64,000 nt of DNA from Fervidicella metallireducens AeB (GCF_000601455.1 NZ_AZQP01000003.1:60886-124885); one strand, 5' to 3'; positions 1 to 11,648 are shown, counted from the first letter of the stretch. The notes: generated from the letters alone by a model not told the origin. Translations and numbers: made by a program.

Positions 1-809
1 CCAAACTTTTCGGTAAATGTTTCATAAACCTGTTTTGCCTCATCTTTTCTTAATAAGCCATGGTCTACAAATATGCAGGTTAATTGATTTCCTATTGCCT
101 TATGAACAAGAACTGCTGCAACAGATGAATCTACCCCACCTGACATGGCGCAGATAACCTTTTTATCTCCAACAATTTCCTTTATTTCCTTTATTTTTTC
201 GTCTACAAAGGATGTCATGCTCCAGCTTCCATTAACCTTACAAACATTATATAGGAAATTTTCAATTACATTTTTGCCATATTCTGAATGTACAACCTCC
301 GGATGGAACTGAACACCATAGAGCTTTCTTTCATCATTTGACATTGCTGCATGGGGACAGTTATCGCTTGAGCCTATAACTTTAAATCCTTCTGGAACAA
401 CAGCAACATGATCTGTATGGCTCATCCAGAAAATACTCTCCTCAGGTATTCCTTTAAATATTGGTGAAGTTGTATCTACTTTTATTTTAGTATTTCCATA
501 TTCTCTTACCTCTCCACCCTGAACTTTACCTCCCTTTGTATATGCCATAAGCTGCATTCCATAACATAGCCCTAATATTGGAATACCAGCTTCAAATATT
601 TTCTTATCAAGTCTTGGTGCTCCTTCAGCATAAACACTGTTTGGTCCACCGGTAAAAATTATGCCCTTTGGATTTCTTGCTATCATTTCATCTACCGGCA
701 TAGTATTTGGCACTATCTCGCAGTAAACATGACACTCTCTGACCCTTCTTGCTATAAGCTGCTTATATTGTCCCCCGAAATCTACGATTAATATTAGTTC
801 CTTTTCCAT
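1..809 (-). CDS. guaA: GMP synthase (glutamine-hydrolysing), N-terminal part, cut by the window edge
   Basis: Converts XMP, ATP and glutamine to GMP, the last step of guanine nucleotide synthesis. The 269 visible codons start [13 protein letters not shown]. They contain the class I amidotransferase domain, with nucleophile Cys in GLCYGMQ and catalytic His in QFHPEV. The ATP-pyrophosphatase P-loop SGGVDS and the following IFVDHG then appear just before the window ends. The start at 809 is set by GGGAGG about 5 nt upstream. It lies 13 nt after guaB on the same strand, so the two are probably co-transcribed and share the guanine riboswitch upstream of guaB. The C-terminal dimerisation domain lies outside the window. 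Confidence 0.96.
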   Translation of the reverse strand, partial: MEKELILIVDFGGQYKQLIARRVRECHVYCEIVPNTMPVDEMIARNPKGIIFTGGPNSVYAEGAPRLDKKIFEAGIPILGLCYGMQLMAYTKGGKVQGGEVREYGNTKIKVDTTSPIFKGIPEESIFWMSHTDHVAVVPEGFKVIGSSDNCPHAAMSNDERKLYGVQFHPEVVHSEYGKNVIENFLYNVCKVNGSWSMTSFVDEKIKEIKEIVGDKKVICAMSGGVDSSVAAVLVHKAIGNQLTCIFVDHGLLRKDEAKQVYETFTEKF

Positions 810-822
810 AGTTACCTCCCAA

Positions 823-2304
<1,482 letters not shown>

Positions 2305-2317
2305 TCATATCTGGAGG

Positions 2318-2364
2318 AAACAAAAAGCATGCTGCCTCCAGTTGGTGAGTGAAGTGCAACATGC
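2318..2364 (-). terminator. Riboswitch-controlled intrinsic terminator of guaB
   Basis: On the minus strand GCATGTTGC pairs with GCAGCATGC (9 bp with one G-U), followed by TTTTTGTTT. The loop contains ACTTCACTCA, which can instead pair with TGAGTGAGGT at the 3' side of aptamer helix P1. The two helices are therefore mutually exclusive: an antiterminator without ligand, a terminator when guanine stabilises P1. Confidence 0.85.
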
Positions 2365-2383
2365 AAAAAATGCAAAGCTACCT

Positions 2384-2454
2384 CACTCATAGTCAAAGGG
2401 TTATCGGCCCTTTGGTAGATACTCCCGAACCATATTATCAGGATTATATGAGTA
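2384..2454 (-). promoter_or_regulatory. Purine riboswitch aptamer, guanine class
   Basis: Read on the minus strand, P1 (TACTCAT/ATGAGTG) encloses a P2 hairpin with loop AATATGG and a P3 hairpin with loop CCGATAA. The junction has TCTACC. The ligand-specifying position in GACTATGAG is C (C74 in xpt numbering), which selects guanine or hypoxanthine; adenine riboswitches have U there. The GG/CC pairs needed for the P2-P3 loop kiss are present. It sits directly upstream of guaB and feeds the overlapping terminator/antiterminator. Confidence 0.93.
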
Positions 2455-2600
2455 ATCATGTGTAATTTATATCCCTTATTTTATATGGTATTATACGTGT
2501 TATAAATCGCTGTGTCAATACAATTTACACTTTATTCAATATTATAGATATAAGTTTAAATTTTCAAAAACTTCACTGAACTTAATTTTCACTATATTTA

Positions 2601-2873
2601 CTAATTACCTTCTGGCTTTGTTTCTTTCTCAAGATATTCTAAATAAGCCATAGCTTCATCTCTGTTTTTGCCGCACATTTCCTCTGAAGGCATGAGTTCT
2701 TTGCAGACTTTAGGTCTGTCTTCTCTCCCAAATATTCTGCATCTAAAATCCTCAGTCAGATGTATACATCTTACTCCAGCAGGTTTACCACTTGGCATAT
2801 CTGGAATAGGAGAAGAAATAGAAGGTGCAATACAACAAGCACCGCAATTACTTCGGCATTTTATCTTACTCAT
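2601..2873 (-). CDS. YkgJ-family cysteine-cluster protein
   Basis: Small 90-residue protein rich in paired cysteines: CRSNCGACC at the N-terminus, RCIHL, FRCRIFG and VCKEL further on. This is the pattern of the YkgJ/FliB-like zinc- or iron-chelating family (CxxCxxCC...C...C). The biochemical role of the family is not settled. The ribosome-binding site is weak. It follows larC on the same strand with a 46 nt gap and could be the last gene of the lar transcript, but there is no strong functional link. Confidence 0.75.
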   Translation of the reverse strand: MSKIKCRSNCGACCIAPSISSPIPDMPSGKPAGVRCIHLTEDFRCRIFGREDRPKVCKELMPSEEMCGKNRDEAMAYLEYLEKETKPEGN

Positions 2874-2919
2874 TACTTACAGCAACCCTTCATCATATTA
2901 TTTACCAATTTATTGTAAA

Positions 2920-4080
2920 CTATATATCAATTTTTATTTCTTTATATAAATCCTTTAAAGGCAAATCAAATGCTGCAGCCGCTTCCCTCATGTCCTCATA
3001 TTCTAAGGAAGTATTAACTACTTCATCTTTATAACTGGACAATTTACACCTAATATTCCCGTATTTTGTTTTTAAAACCTTTATCTCCTTTTTTAACTCT
3101 TCCCTCTCAATGTTGAATTTACGTATTCCAATTGTTGTACTCTCTTTAAAAATAATCTCTTTAATTTTTTCTTCTAATCTTATCGGAATAGTAACTGTTA
3201 TAACAATTCCAGGCCTGTTTTTCTTCATGTAAACAGGTGTTAAATAGACATCCTTAGCACCTGCTTCAAATAATTTATCCATCAAATATCCATATATCTG
3301 TGGATTCATATCATCAATTGTTGCCTCAAGTATACAGTTTTCTGAAAAATCGTCCTCTGAAAGTATAACCCTTAATACATTTGGTATCTCGGTATCCCTT
3401 TTTCCACAGCCGTATCCTACCTTTTTTACTTTAAGATTGAAGCTGTTTCTAAAATCTGAAGATAAAGATTTAATAATGGCTGCTCCTGTTGGTGTTGTAA
3501 GTTCAAAGTTCCTGTCATCTGAATAAATGGGAACATCCTTTAATATGTTTAAAGTGGCAGGGGCAGGGACAGGGATAGTACCGTGTTGGCATTTCACAAA
3601 ACCTCTCCCTGTATTTATATGGGATGATATAATTTTGTCAGGATTTATGTAATCGATACAAATTGCAGTTCCTACAATATCGATTATTGAATCAACTGCC
3701 CCAACCTCATGAAAATGGACTTCATAAATACCTTTTCCATGAACCTTAGATTCCGCTTCTGCTAACAGCCTGAAAATTCCTTTAGATAATTTTTTTATAT
3801 TTTCATTTAAAGAGCTGTTATCTATCAGACCTTCAATATCAAAAAGATTTCTTCCATGATGTTCTTTTTCATGTTTATGGTTTAGTAAAATTACATTAAA
3901 ATCAGTTGCCTCAATTCCATTCTTTATTGTCTTTGTTATTTCTATATCATATTCATCCTTTATCTGAAGCTTTTCTAAATTCCTTATTAAATAATCACCT
4001 GGAACTCCAAGGTCTAAAAGTGCAGCAACTGTCATGTCTCCACTTATCCCTGAAAAGCAATCAAAATATAACACCCTCAT
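2920..4080 (-). CDS. larC: LarC, nickel insertion protein of nickel-pincer cofactor synthesis
   Basis: LarC is a CTP-dependent cyclometallase that inserts Ni into the pincer pyridinium cofactor used by LarA-type racemases. The 386-residue protein begins MRVLYFDCFSGISGDM, the family signature. It contains HFHEVGAVDSIIDIVG and the TPTGAAI and ATIDDMNPQ motifs of full-length LarC. The start at 4080 has GGAG 9 nt upstream and lies 1 nt after the restored larB stop, so translation is probably coupled. Alternative starts at 4089 or 4095 (GTG) are in frame but too close to the Shine-Dalgarno. Here LarC is one intact ORF; some lactobacilli make it by a programmed frameshift. Confidence 0.93.
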   Translation of the reverse strand: MRVLYFDCFSGISGDMTVAALLDLGVPGDYLIRNLEKLQIKDEYDIEITKTIKNGIEATDFNVILLNHKHEKEHHGRNLFDIEGLIDNSSLNENIKKLSKGIFRLLAEAESKVHGKGIYEVHFHEVGAVDSIIDIVGTAICIDYINPDKIISSHINTGRGFVKCQHGTIPVPAPATLNILKDVPIYSDDRNFELTTPTGAAIIKSLSSDFRNSFNLKVKKVGYGCGKRDTEIPNVLRVILSEDDFSENCILEATIDDMNPQIYGYLMDKLFEAGAKDVYLTPVYMKKNRPGIVITVTIPIRLEEKIKEIIFKESTTIGIRKFNIEREELKKEIKVLKTKYGNIRCKLSSYKDEVVNTSLEYEDMREAAAAFDLPLKDLYKEIKIDI

Positions 4081-4081
4081 A

Positions 4082-4844
4082 TCATTCATCTCCACTCTTT
4101 GAAATTCCTTTGTTTATCTGGGAAGCTAAATATCCCGCTCCAAATCCATTATCAATATTTACAACTCCTATACCTGCTGCACAGGAATTAAGCATAGTTA
4201 AGAGGCCGATAAGCATGAAAATTTGCTCCATACCCAACACTGGTTGGTACAGCTATTACAGGAACATCAACAAGACCTGCTACCACCGATGCCAGCGCCC
4301 CTTCCATTCCAGCAACCGCTATTATTACGTTAGACCTTCTGATTTCATCTATATTGCCAAATAACCTGTGTATACCTGCAACTCCTACATCATAAATCCT
4401 TTTTACATTATTTCCAAAAACTTCGCAGGTTATTGCTGCCTCCTCAGCAACTGGTATATCCGCAGTGCCACCGGTAACTACTGTTATTCTGCCGACTTTT
4501 TTATTTTCCTTAGGGTTTATAATACATATTCTTGCAGTTTTGTTATAATAAACATTATCTGTAACCTCCAATATTGCCTTATATGCATTTTCACTTACCC
4601 TTGTTGCAAGTATATTGGCATCCCTGTCTATCATATCCTTTATTATTCCCTTTAAATGTTCTTCTTCCTTACCCTGACAGAAAATCACCTCTGGATATCC
4701 AACTCTAATTCCTCTATGATAATCCAGTTTTGCAAAGTTCAAATCCCTGTATGGTAAATCCTTTAATTTTTCAAAAGCAATATCTACATCAATTTTTCCT
4801 TCTCTTACATCATTTAAAAGAGCTTTAATATCTTCCTTTACCAT
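4082..4844 (-). pseudogene. larB: larB, carboxylase/hydrolase of nickel-pincer cofactor synthesis, apparently frameshifted
   Basis: LarB carboxylates and hydrolyses nicotinic acid adenine dinucleotide, the first step of pincer synthesis. The intact frame runs from 4844 to [10 protein letters not shown] and then goes out of frame, stopping at 4188. The correct C-terminus ([19 protein letters not shown]...) continues in another frame to the TGA at 4082-4084. Adding one G near 4214 (CATG to CATGG) and one C near 4204 (GCCT to GCCCT) restores [13 protein letters not shown] and a 254-residue protein of normal length. Both sites are homopolymer contractions. The start overlaps the end of larE by 20 nt. 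I think the gene is real and the break is probably a base-call error. Confidence 0.85.
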
Positions 4845-5652
4845 TTAATACCTCCTGGTTCATACTTCCTGTTTTATATCCAGCAATATCTAAGCTTACA
4901 TATTTAAATCCATATTCTTTTAATTTGTTATCTATATCTTCTCTGAATTCAGAGTTTAAAAACTTTTCAAAGTCTTTACCTTCAATTTCTATACGAGCCA
5001 CCTCTCCATGATGTCTTACCCTGACATTTCTAATTCCCTTTGATATTATATATGTTTCTGATTTATCTATCATTGACAACTTTTCTATACTTAACTCTTC
5101 GTTATATGGTATTCTTGTTGCTAAACAGGCAAATGAAGGTTTATCATGTGTTTTAAGTCCCATTTCTCTGGAAAACTCTCTTATATCTTTTTTAGTCATT
5201 CCTGCCAGAAGAAGGGGACTTTTAACACCCAGCTCCTCAACAGCCTTAAGCCCCGGCCTGTAGTCCTTTGTATCATCAAGGTTTGTTCCATCTGCAACAT
5301 AATTTAATCCAAGACTTTCAGCAGTTTCAAGAAACTTTGAAAAAATGGCTCTCTTGCATATATAACATCTATCAACCGGATTAAATTTAAACCTATTTAT
5401 TTCATTTATAGGATCTACTTTTACTATTATATGTTCCGCCATTAATTCTTTTGCCATTTCAAAGGCTTCCTCTGTTTCCCATGAGGGATATATATATGAA
5501 ACTCCAGTTGCTGCAACTGCTCTGTTTCCTAACACATCCTTAGCCACCTTTAACAGAAAAACGCTATCAACTCCACCTGATAAAGCAACAAGGACACTTC
5601 CTAAATCCTTTAATATTTCCTTTAATCTTTCAAGTTTTTCTTTATCTGCCAT
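4825..5652 (-). CDS. larE: LarE, ATP-dependent sulfur transferase of nickel-pincer cofactor synthesis
   Basis: LarE adenylates the LarB product and installs the sulfur atoms that later bind nickel. The 275-residue protein carries the PP-loop SGGVDSVFLL near the N-terminus. A cysteine-bearing CYICKRAIF segment lies mid-protein, and the LarE signature KPSFACLATRIP includes the cysteine that is sacrificed, or binds a cluster, in characterised members. The start at 5652 has a GGGGTGG box upstream; an upstream in-frame start at 5688 would overlap the previous gene. Order is larE-larB-larC. LarA, the enzyme served by the cofactor, is not in the window. Confidence 0.92.
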   Translation of the reverse strand: MADKEKLERLKEILKDLGSVLVALSGGVDSVFLLKVAKDVLGNRAVAATGVSYIYPSWETEEAFEMAKELMAEHIIVKVDPINEINRFKFNPVDRCYICKRAIFSKFLETAESLGLNYVADGTNLDDTKDYRPGLKAVEELGVKSPLLLAGMTKKDIREFSREMGLKTHDKPSFACLATRIPYNEELSIEKLSMIDKSETYIISKGIRNVRVRHHGEVARIEIEGKDFEKFLNSEFREDIDNKLKEYGFKYVSLDIAGYKTGSMNQEVLNGKGRY

Positions 5653-5669
5653 ATTACCACCCCTTAACT

Positions 5670-6410
5670 TTATCTCTTCTGTTTCCACATTTTTTCAGTA
5701 TCTATATTTTGAAGTGCAGTAATTATTTTATCATGAAGATCTTTATATACCTCTTCCATATCCGCTAGAAGTTCCTTCATTTCCTGCCTTTTTGTTTTCC
5801 CAGCTACAGGACAATTGCTTTCAATAACCGGAAGCTGCTCCATTTCTACAATAGACTTTATGGTTTTCTCTTTAACGTATACCATAGGTCTTATAACCGT
5901 AATACCCTTTTCCTCAAATTTAATACATGGATGAAAGGTTCCAAGTTTTCCAACACAGAGCATATTCATAAAAAAGGTTTCTATTGCATCATCGCTGCTA
6001 TGACCAAGGGCAACCTTGTTATAACCATTGGCAATTGCAACTCTGTATAAAGCACCCTTTCTAAGTTTTGAACAAAGAGAACATGGATTTTTTTCTTTTC
6101 TATCTTCAAATATAACTTCACCTATGTTTGTTTTTTCAATTATTAGTTCTATTTCATTTTCTCTGCAGTAATTTTCAAGAAGGGTCATGTCCATATCGAA
6201 TCCTAAATCTATGTTTATACCACAGAGTTCAAAGTTTTTATTTGAATATTTTTGAAGTAGCTTAAGTATAAAAAGCAGAGTTATACTATCCTTTCCCCCA
6301 GATAGTCCAACTGCAACTCTGTCCCCATCTTCAATCATATTATATTCTTCAATTATCCTTCGAACATCATTTAAAAACATTCTGTTATAGTATTTCTTAA
6401 AAAGTATCAT
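5670..6410 (-). CDS. TtcA-family PP-loop tRNA thiolase-like protein
   Basis: The 246-residue protein carries SGGKDS near residue 35, a CSLC pair, and GHSSDDAIETFFMN followed by NCPVAGKTKR. These are the landmarks of the TtcA branch of PP-loop ATPases, which 2-thiolate C32 of some tRNAs through an Fe-S cluster held by cysteines. Clostridia have several TtcA-like paralogues of unproven substrate, so I give no symbol. The start at 6410 has AGGAGG 8 nt upstream. It is 17 nt upstream of larE on the same strand and is probably the first gene of that operon. A link to sulfur delivery for the pincer cofactor is possible but is inference. Confidence 0.8.
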   Translation of the reverse strand: MILFKKYYNRMFLNDVRRIIEEYNMIEDGDRVAVGLSGGKDSITLLFILKLLQKYSNKNFELCGINIDLGFDMDMTLLENYCRENEIELIIEKTNIGEVIFEDRKEKNPCSLCSKLRKGALYRVAIANGYNKVALGHSSDDAIETFFMNMLCVGKLGTFHPCIKFEEKGITVIRPMVYVKEKTIKSIVEMEQLPVIESNCPVAGKTKRQEMKELLADMEEVYKDLHDKIITALQNIDTEKMWKQKR

Positions 6411-6484
6411 CTTAAAATCCTCCTTTGAAGTTTATTATACCTCAAAGCTTAAACATATTCATCTAATTTTATTTGTTAACAGCA

Positions 6485-6543
6485 TAAAACATGGGGCTGG
6501 GCATTTGCATTTTCTAATGCTATGCCACAGCCCCGTGTTTTTT
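6485..6543. terminator. Strong hairpin terminator between the PAS kinase and the TtcA-like gene
   Basis: The arms ACATGGGGCTG and CAGCCCCGTGT frame an inner GGCAT/ATGCC stem. The minus strand has TTTT after the hairpin and the plus strand has T7. Both upstream and downstream genes are on the minus strand, so its job is to end the 6547-9273 transcript. Confidence 0.8.
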
Positions 6544-6546
6544 GAA

Positions 6547-9273
6547 CTATGAATAAATATCTGAAAACTCAACGCTTATTCTTTGAATCCTTGCACTGAA
6601 TATGTCATCATTAGTGCTTATGGTTTCTTCTTCCTCTTCCACCAGTCTGACAGGTAATTCAACTATAAACTCAGAGCCTTCACCTTCTGTGCTGTAAACT
6701 TCTATTTTCCCACCATGCATCTCAACAAAGGATTTTACAAGTGAAAGTCCTATCCCACTTCCTTCATGGTTACGGGTAAGGGACTTATCAACCTGCCTGA
6801 ACCTTTGAAATATAATTTCAAGTTTATCCTTTGGTATGCCAATTCCATTATCCTTAACAGATATTTTTATGCTATCAATGCAGTCATAAATATTGACGTT
6901 TATCATGCCACCTGCTGGTGTAAATTTTACTGCATTAGATATAAGGTTCAGTATAATCCTTTCAAGTTTATCAGCATCAAATGCCATTATCTTTTCCTCA
7001 ATCTCTGTATCAAAAATCAATTGAATTGATTTATTTTCAACGTAATCTGCCACTGAAAGTGCAATATCCTCAACAATACCCACGATATTTCCATTTTTTA
7101 AATTCAATTTAGAAAAACCAGAATCTATTTTTGTTATATCAATAAGATTATTAACTATTCTCAAAAGCCTGTAGCAGTTCTGTTTCATTATTGCTGAATA
7201 TCTATTTAGTTTGTTTTCTTTATCATAAATTAAATTTGATTTCATATTTAAATCAAGTAATTGAAGTGCTCCCAGTATAACATTTAATGGTGTTCTTAAT
7301 TCATGTGAAATATTTGCCAGAAATTCTGTTTTTATTTTCTCATACTGCATTGCCTCGTTAAGTATTCTCATTCTTTCCTCTGCATATTTTTTAAGCTGCT
7401 CCATCCTTTTCTTCTCAGTAATATCCCTTCCAATACACAATATTGATGTTACTTCGTTATTTTCTATTGTCGGTGCGTAGTTTACTTCTACAAAAAAGTA
7501 TTGTCCATTTAAATCCTTAAGTTTTAGTTCATTGTTTATAACCTTTTCACCATTAGCAATCCTTTTTACAACAGCCCTAATGTCAGTCTGCTCCCCTATA
7601 TCTATCAGGCTTGAAGCACTTTTAATCTCATCAAAGTTTAGACCAATTTTATCTAAAAAGGCTTTGTTTGCCTCAATTATGTTATAATCCCTTGCATCAA
7701 TTACACAAATATAATCAGGTAAGATATTAAAAAAATTCCTGTACTTTTCCTCGCTTTCCCTAAGTATCCTTTCCATCTCCTTACGCCTTGTAATGCTTCT
7801 GATGGTCAAAATAGCTCCTATTATTTCTCCATTATCCATAACGTTATTGCTTATTGCCTCAAACCATATATAATGTCCATTTGAATGTCTGAATCTGAAT
7901 TCCATTTTTCTTGCAGTACATTCAAGAAAACTTTTATTGCTGAAATATGATTTAACTTCCAACAAATCATAGGGATGAACCTTTTCAAAAAAGGATTTTC
8001 CCACTAAATCCTCCCTGCTGTACTCCAGTTTCTCTTCTACCGTTGGACTTATATACTTAATTGTCCCATCTAAATTAATCATAACTATTAAATCCAACAT
8101 GTTTTCAGTAATCTGGCGATATAAATTTTCACTGTTTTTTAATTCATCCGATATCCTTTTGCTTTCAGTTATATCCTCATGTATACTTAAAAAATTTGTT
8201 ATATTCCCATAATCATCTTTAATGGGAGTTATTTTTATTCTCTGCCAATAGCAAGTCCTGTCTTTTTTTAAGGATTTGACTGTTCCAGACCACTGCTCAC
8301 CTTTCATAACCTTATCTACCATATCATTCCTGAATATTTCAACGTTATCACTACTGGCTAATTTATAAGGCAACTTACCTTTTAATTCTTCAAGGCTGTA
8401 ACCTGTCATTTCCAGAAGCTTTGTGTTTGCATACTCAATTTCTCCCCTGCTGTTAGTTATAATTACAGCACTTGAATTTTGCTCAACAGCAAGAAAAAAT
8501 TTTTTTAATTCCTCCAAAGTAATTTTATGTTTTGCTATTTCTTCATGGCCTAAAATATCTCCTCCAATTAGCGGCAGTATATTAACTACTATTCCTATTA
8601 TCATAAGAAAATGTAACCTTAAATCCATATTTTTCGATAAAACAATAAACACACCCTGACTTAATACATTTATTATAATTCCCACTAGAATCATAAATGT
8701 CATTGCATCCTCTTTTTTAATATGGCTTTCATACATGGCATATGCTGCTGATATTAATAAAATCTCATTTATAAACATAAACTTAATAAGATTTGATATC
8801 TGAAATGGATTATAAAAAAATATAATACTTACTAATGCAGCTCCCAGTAACGAAAGCTTTATCATATTTTTAATTATTCTTTTTTCCCGATGACACACAC
8901 CTATAATTATGGATATAGAAACGGAAACCTTACCAAGTATATAGATATATGATAATATATGTGATTTGTATGGTATTTTCATTATATTTATCTGAAGCGT
9001 CCCAAATATACCTGTATATAAACTTATTACACCCTCAATTAAAAACCCTATTGCAATAATGACATAGTATTTGTCTCTTTCTGATACTGCAAACATATAA
9101 ATCATAAGACCTGAAAATAGAGCTGCAAGAGCGTTGATTATTTCAAAATTAAAATAAAACTTTTTTGGATTGGTGTTTAATCCTAAATTAATCATAAAAA
9201 TTACTATAATCAATATGCTTATTAATGCCACAATGGATATACTGTGATTGCTTTTTATGTTGTTTTTTTTCAT
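6547..9273 (-). CDS. Membrane-bound multi-PAS sensor histidine kinase
   Basis: A 908-residue signalling kinase. The N-terminal 240 residues contain about eight hydrophobic segments (a MASE-type integral membrane sensor). Three PAS/PAC modules follow: around 255-375 (AVIITNSRGEIEYANTKLL), 385-505 (LIVMINLDGTIKYISP) and 515-635. The HisKA box is FLANISHELRTPLN. The HATPase domain has LISNAVKFTPAGG, DNGIGIPKD and GSGIGLSLVKSFVEMHGG. There is no receiver domain and no adjacent response regulator, so it is an orphan. The start at 9273 is chosen because AGGAGG lies 5 nt upstream; the ATG at 9294 has a weaker site. The ligand is unknown. Confidence 0.88.
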   Translation of the reverse strand: MKKNNIKSNHSISIVALISILIIVIFMINLGLNTNPKKFYFNFEIINALAALFSGLMIYMFAVSERDKYYVIIAIGFLIEGVISLYTGIFGTLQINIMKIPYKSHILSYIYILGKVSVSISIIIGVCHREKRIIKNMIKLSLLGAALVSIIFFYNPFQISNLIKFMFINEILLISAAYAMYESHIKKEDAMTFMILVGIIINVLSQGVFIVLSKNMDLRLHFLMIIGIVVNILPLIGGDILGHEEIAKHKITLEELKKFFLAVEQNSSAVIITNSRGEIEYANTKLLEMTGYSLEELKGKLPYKLASSDNVEIFRNDMVDKVMKGEQWSGTVKSLKKDRTCYWQRIKITPIKDDYGNITNFLSIHEDITESKRISDELKNSENLYRQITENMLDLIVMINLDGTIKYISPTVEEKLEYSREDLVGKSFFEKVHPYDLLEVKSYFSNKSFLECTARKMEFRFRHSNGHYIWFEAISNNVMDNGEIIGAILTIRSITRRKEMERILRESEEKYRNFFNILPDYICVIDARDYNIIEANKAFLDKIGLNFDEIKSASSLIDIGEQTDIRAVVKRIANGEKVINNELKLKDLNGQYFFVEVNYAPTIENNEVTSILCIGRDITEKKRMEQLKKYAEERMRILNEAMQYEKIKTEFLANISHELRTPLNVILGALQLLDLNMKSNLIYDKENKLNRYSAIMKQNCYRLLRIVNNLIDITKIDSGFSKLNLKNGNIVGIVEDIALSVADYVENKSIQLIFDTEIEEKIMAFDADKLERIILNLISNAVKFTPAGGMINVNIYDCIDSIKISVKDNGIGIPKDKLEIIFQRFRQVDKSLTRNHEGSGIGLSLVKSFVEMHGGKIEVYSTEGEGSEFIVELPVRLVEEEEETISTNDDIFSARIQRISVEFSDIYS

Positions 9274-9524
9274 CAATTCCTCCTGATAACTCATTCTTCA
9301 TATCCCCCCATCGACATACAGATAGAGTAATCTGACTATTTTTGTTTATATTACATTTAATTCTACATAATGCATTTTTTTCCTTTTATATATTTTAAAA
9401 AATTCCTTACAATTATCTACAAAATGTTATCTATAAAAATTTTTATATTTTATGGAACTTTTTTCTAAGCTTGAAGTCATATCTATTAGATGTAACCACA
9501 AATATATGAGGGAGGAGCGTTAAC

Positions 9525-11639
9525 ATGAAAAGACTACTTTCAACTTTTATTATTTTTACTTTTATTTTCATCACTGGAATGCCATTAAAGGGTTTTGCTG
9601 CTGTAAAACCTAAAATTGAACTGAAACAGGCAATTGAAATTGCAAAAAATGCATTAAAGCTTGAAACAAAGGGTTATGATTTTTCATACAATTATTATGA
9701 AAATGAGAAAAAGACATGGATGCTGCAGTGGAATCAAAAGGGTGGTGTATCAGGCTCTATATATGTATTTATCGATGCTGAAAACGGGGATATACTGAGT
9801 ATGAATATCTGGAGCAGCAGTGATCAGCCTACATCTAAAATACCTAAGTATACTAAAGATCAAGGCCTTAAAAAAGCAGAGGATTTTATTAAAAAACTTC
9901 AGCCTCTAAACTACAAATATGTTAAATTTGATAATTCTTTTGATTATTACTACCCATATGACAATATTTATTCAAATACCTATAATTTCAGATTTATCAG
10001 ATATATAAATAATATTCCATTCCCAGATAACGGCATGTATGTATCTATTAACAAAAATACATTAAAGGTAGTTGGCTACTCTTATCAATGGGATGAAAAA
10101 GAATTACCTTCATCACAAAAGGCAATAAAAATTGAAGATGGAAAGAAAATATTTGAAGATAAACTTGGTTTAGAGTTATCTTATCAGGCAATTTACGATT
10201 ATCAGAAAAATAAAATAAAACCAATACTTGTTTATTCATTAAAAAAGGGTAACTATCCAATTGATGCTTTAACTGGAGAACTTTTATATAATTATGGGCC
10301 TTACTTTGGCAGCCCTTTAGAAAAAAATCAAAGCATGGATAAGCCAGCTGGCAGTAACTTAACTCCAGAGGAACAAATTTCTGTTGATACCAGCAGTAAG
10401 TATATAAGCAGCAATGAGGCAGCTGAAGTTGTAAAAAAATACTTCACAATATCAGACAAATATAAATTAGAAAGTTCAAGCCTTTTTATTAACAAACTTG
10501 AAAATTCCGCTTCATGGTATTTACAGTGGAATTACAGAGATGAAAAAAATAATGAATATGGAAATATTTCAGCAAGGGTTAATGCTGAAAACTCTAATCT
10601 TATGTCTTTTTATATAAATTCCAGTGACTATGCCCATAAATCCGATGAAAAACCAGCTTTATCAAAGGATCAGGCAAGAAAAATTGCTGAGGATTTCTTA
10701 AAAAATATAGAACCTGCTAAATATCCACTAACAGAACTTAGAGAATATAACAGGGTATACCCAGTGTATGAAAATGAAACTGGATATTACTTTACATTTA
10801 TAAGAAAACACAATAATATACCTTGCCCATTTAACAATTTCACTGTTTATGTTGATGCATACTCAGGTAAAATTCTAAGCTATAACATGAGTTGGTTTGA
10901 GATTGATCTTCCTTCCAGTGAAAATGTTATTGACCTCAATGATGCTTATTTAACTCTATATAAAAAGTGCGATTTTTCTTTGAAATATATAAAAATGTAC
11001 AGCCCAGTTGAAAACAACTACTCCAATATTAAACTTGTTTACTCATTGAATAAATTTAATGGATATATTGACGCTAAATCAAAGGAATTACTTGATTACA
11101 GCGGTAACCCTGTTAAGGAAATTACTCCTGTAGCCTATAAAGATATTAAGAATACCCCCTATGAAAAAGACATTAAGCTCCTTGTTGAATTTGGCATAAT
11201 TGATTTTCCTGGTGAAAAATACCTTCCAAATAATAAAATACAACAGAAAGATTTTATTAAGATGTTAGTTAAAATATTAAATCCATATTATGAGGTAAAC
11301 TCTGAAAAGGATAATTATGACGCATATTATAAAATAGCTGTAGAAAGAAAAATATTAACAGAAAAAGAAATAAATCCAAATTTAACAGTTACAAGACAAT
11401 CTGCCGCAAAATATTTAATTAACTCTTTAAATCTTGGCTATATTGCAAAGCTAAATGGTATATATTCATCAATATTTAAAGATTTTAAAAACATTTCCAA
11501 TGAATATAAAGGATATGCCGTTCTATCCTCAGGTTTAAAAATTATTCTTCCTGAAAAAGGATGTTTTAACCCTAAAAAAGAGATAACAAGAGGCGAGGCT
11601 GCAAATATTCTCGTAAACTATTTAAAGGTAAATAACTAA
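9525..11639 (+). CDS. Secreted YcdB/YcdC-repeat protein with C-terminal SLH domains
   Basis: A 704-residue exported protein. The signal peptide ends near GFAA (residues 1-26). Two copies of a module of about 230 residues follow (roughly 30-270 and 290-530), each with WMLQWN/WYLQWN, YVFIDAENGDI-like PepSY strands and a helix with a KDQxxKKAEDF-like pattern. This matches the YcdB/YcdC (DUF4901) family. The last 160 residues resemble S-layer homology repeats (AYKDIKNTPYEKDIKLLVEFGII, ITRGEAANILVNYL), which would hold it on the cell wall. It has GGAGGAG upstream and its own terminator. It stands alone, divergent from the kinase gene. Confidence 0.82.
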   Translation: MKRLLSTFIIFTFIFITGMPLKGFAAVKPKIELKQAIEIAKNALKLETKGYDFSYNYYENEKKTWMLQWNQKGGVSGSIYVFIDAENGDILSMNIWSSSDQPTSKIPKYTKDQGLKKAEDFIKKLQPLNYKYVKFDNSFDYYYPYDNIYSNTYNFRFIRYINNIPFPDNGMYVSINKNTLKVVGYSYQWDEKELPSSQKAIKIEDGKKIFEDKLGLELSYQAIYDYQKNKIKPILVYSLKKGNYPIDALTGELLYNYGPYFGSPLEKNQSMDKPAGSNLTPEEQISVDTSSKYISSNEAAEVVKKYFTISDKYKLESSSLFINKLENSASWYLQWNYRDEKNNEYGNISARVNAENSNLMSFYINSSDYAHKSDEKPALSKDQARKIAEDFLKNIEPAKYPLTELREYNRVYPVYENETGYYFTFIRKHNNIPCPFNNFTVYVDAYSGKILSYNMSWFEIDLPSSENVIDLNDAYLTLYKKCDFSLKYIKMYSPVENNYSNIKLVYSLNKFNGYIDAKSKELLDYSGNPVKEITPVAYKDIKNTPYEKDIKLLVEFGIIDFPGEKYLPNNKIQQKDFIKMLVKILNPYYEVNSEKDNYDAYYKIAVERKILTEKEINPNLTVTRQSAAKYLINSLNLGYIAKLNGIYSSIFKDFKNISNEYKGYAVLSSGLKIILPEKGCFNPKKEITRGEAANILVNYLKVNN

Positions 11640-11648
11640 TTTTATAAG

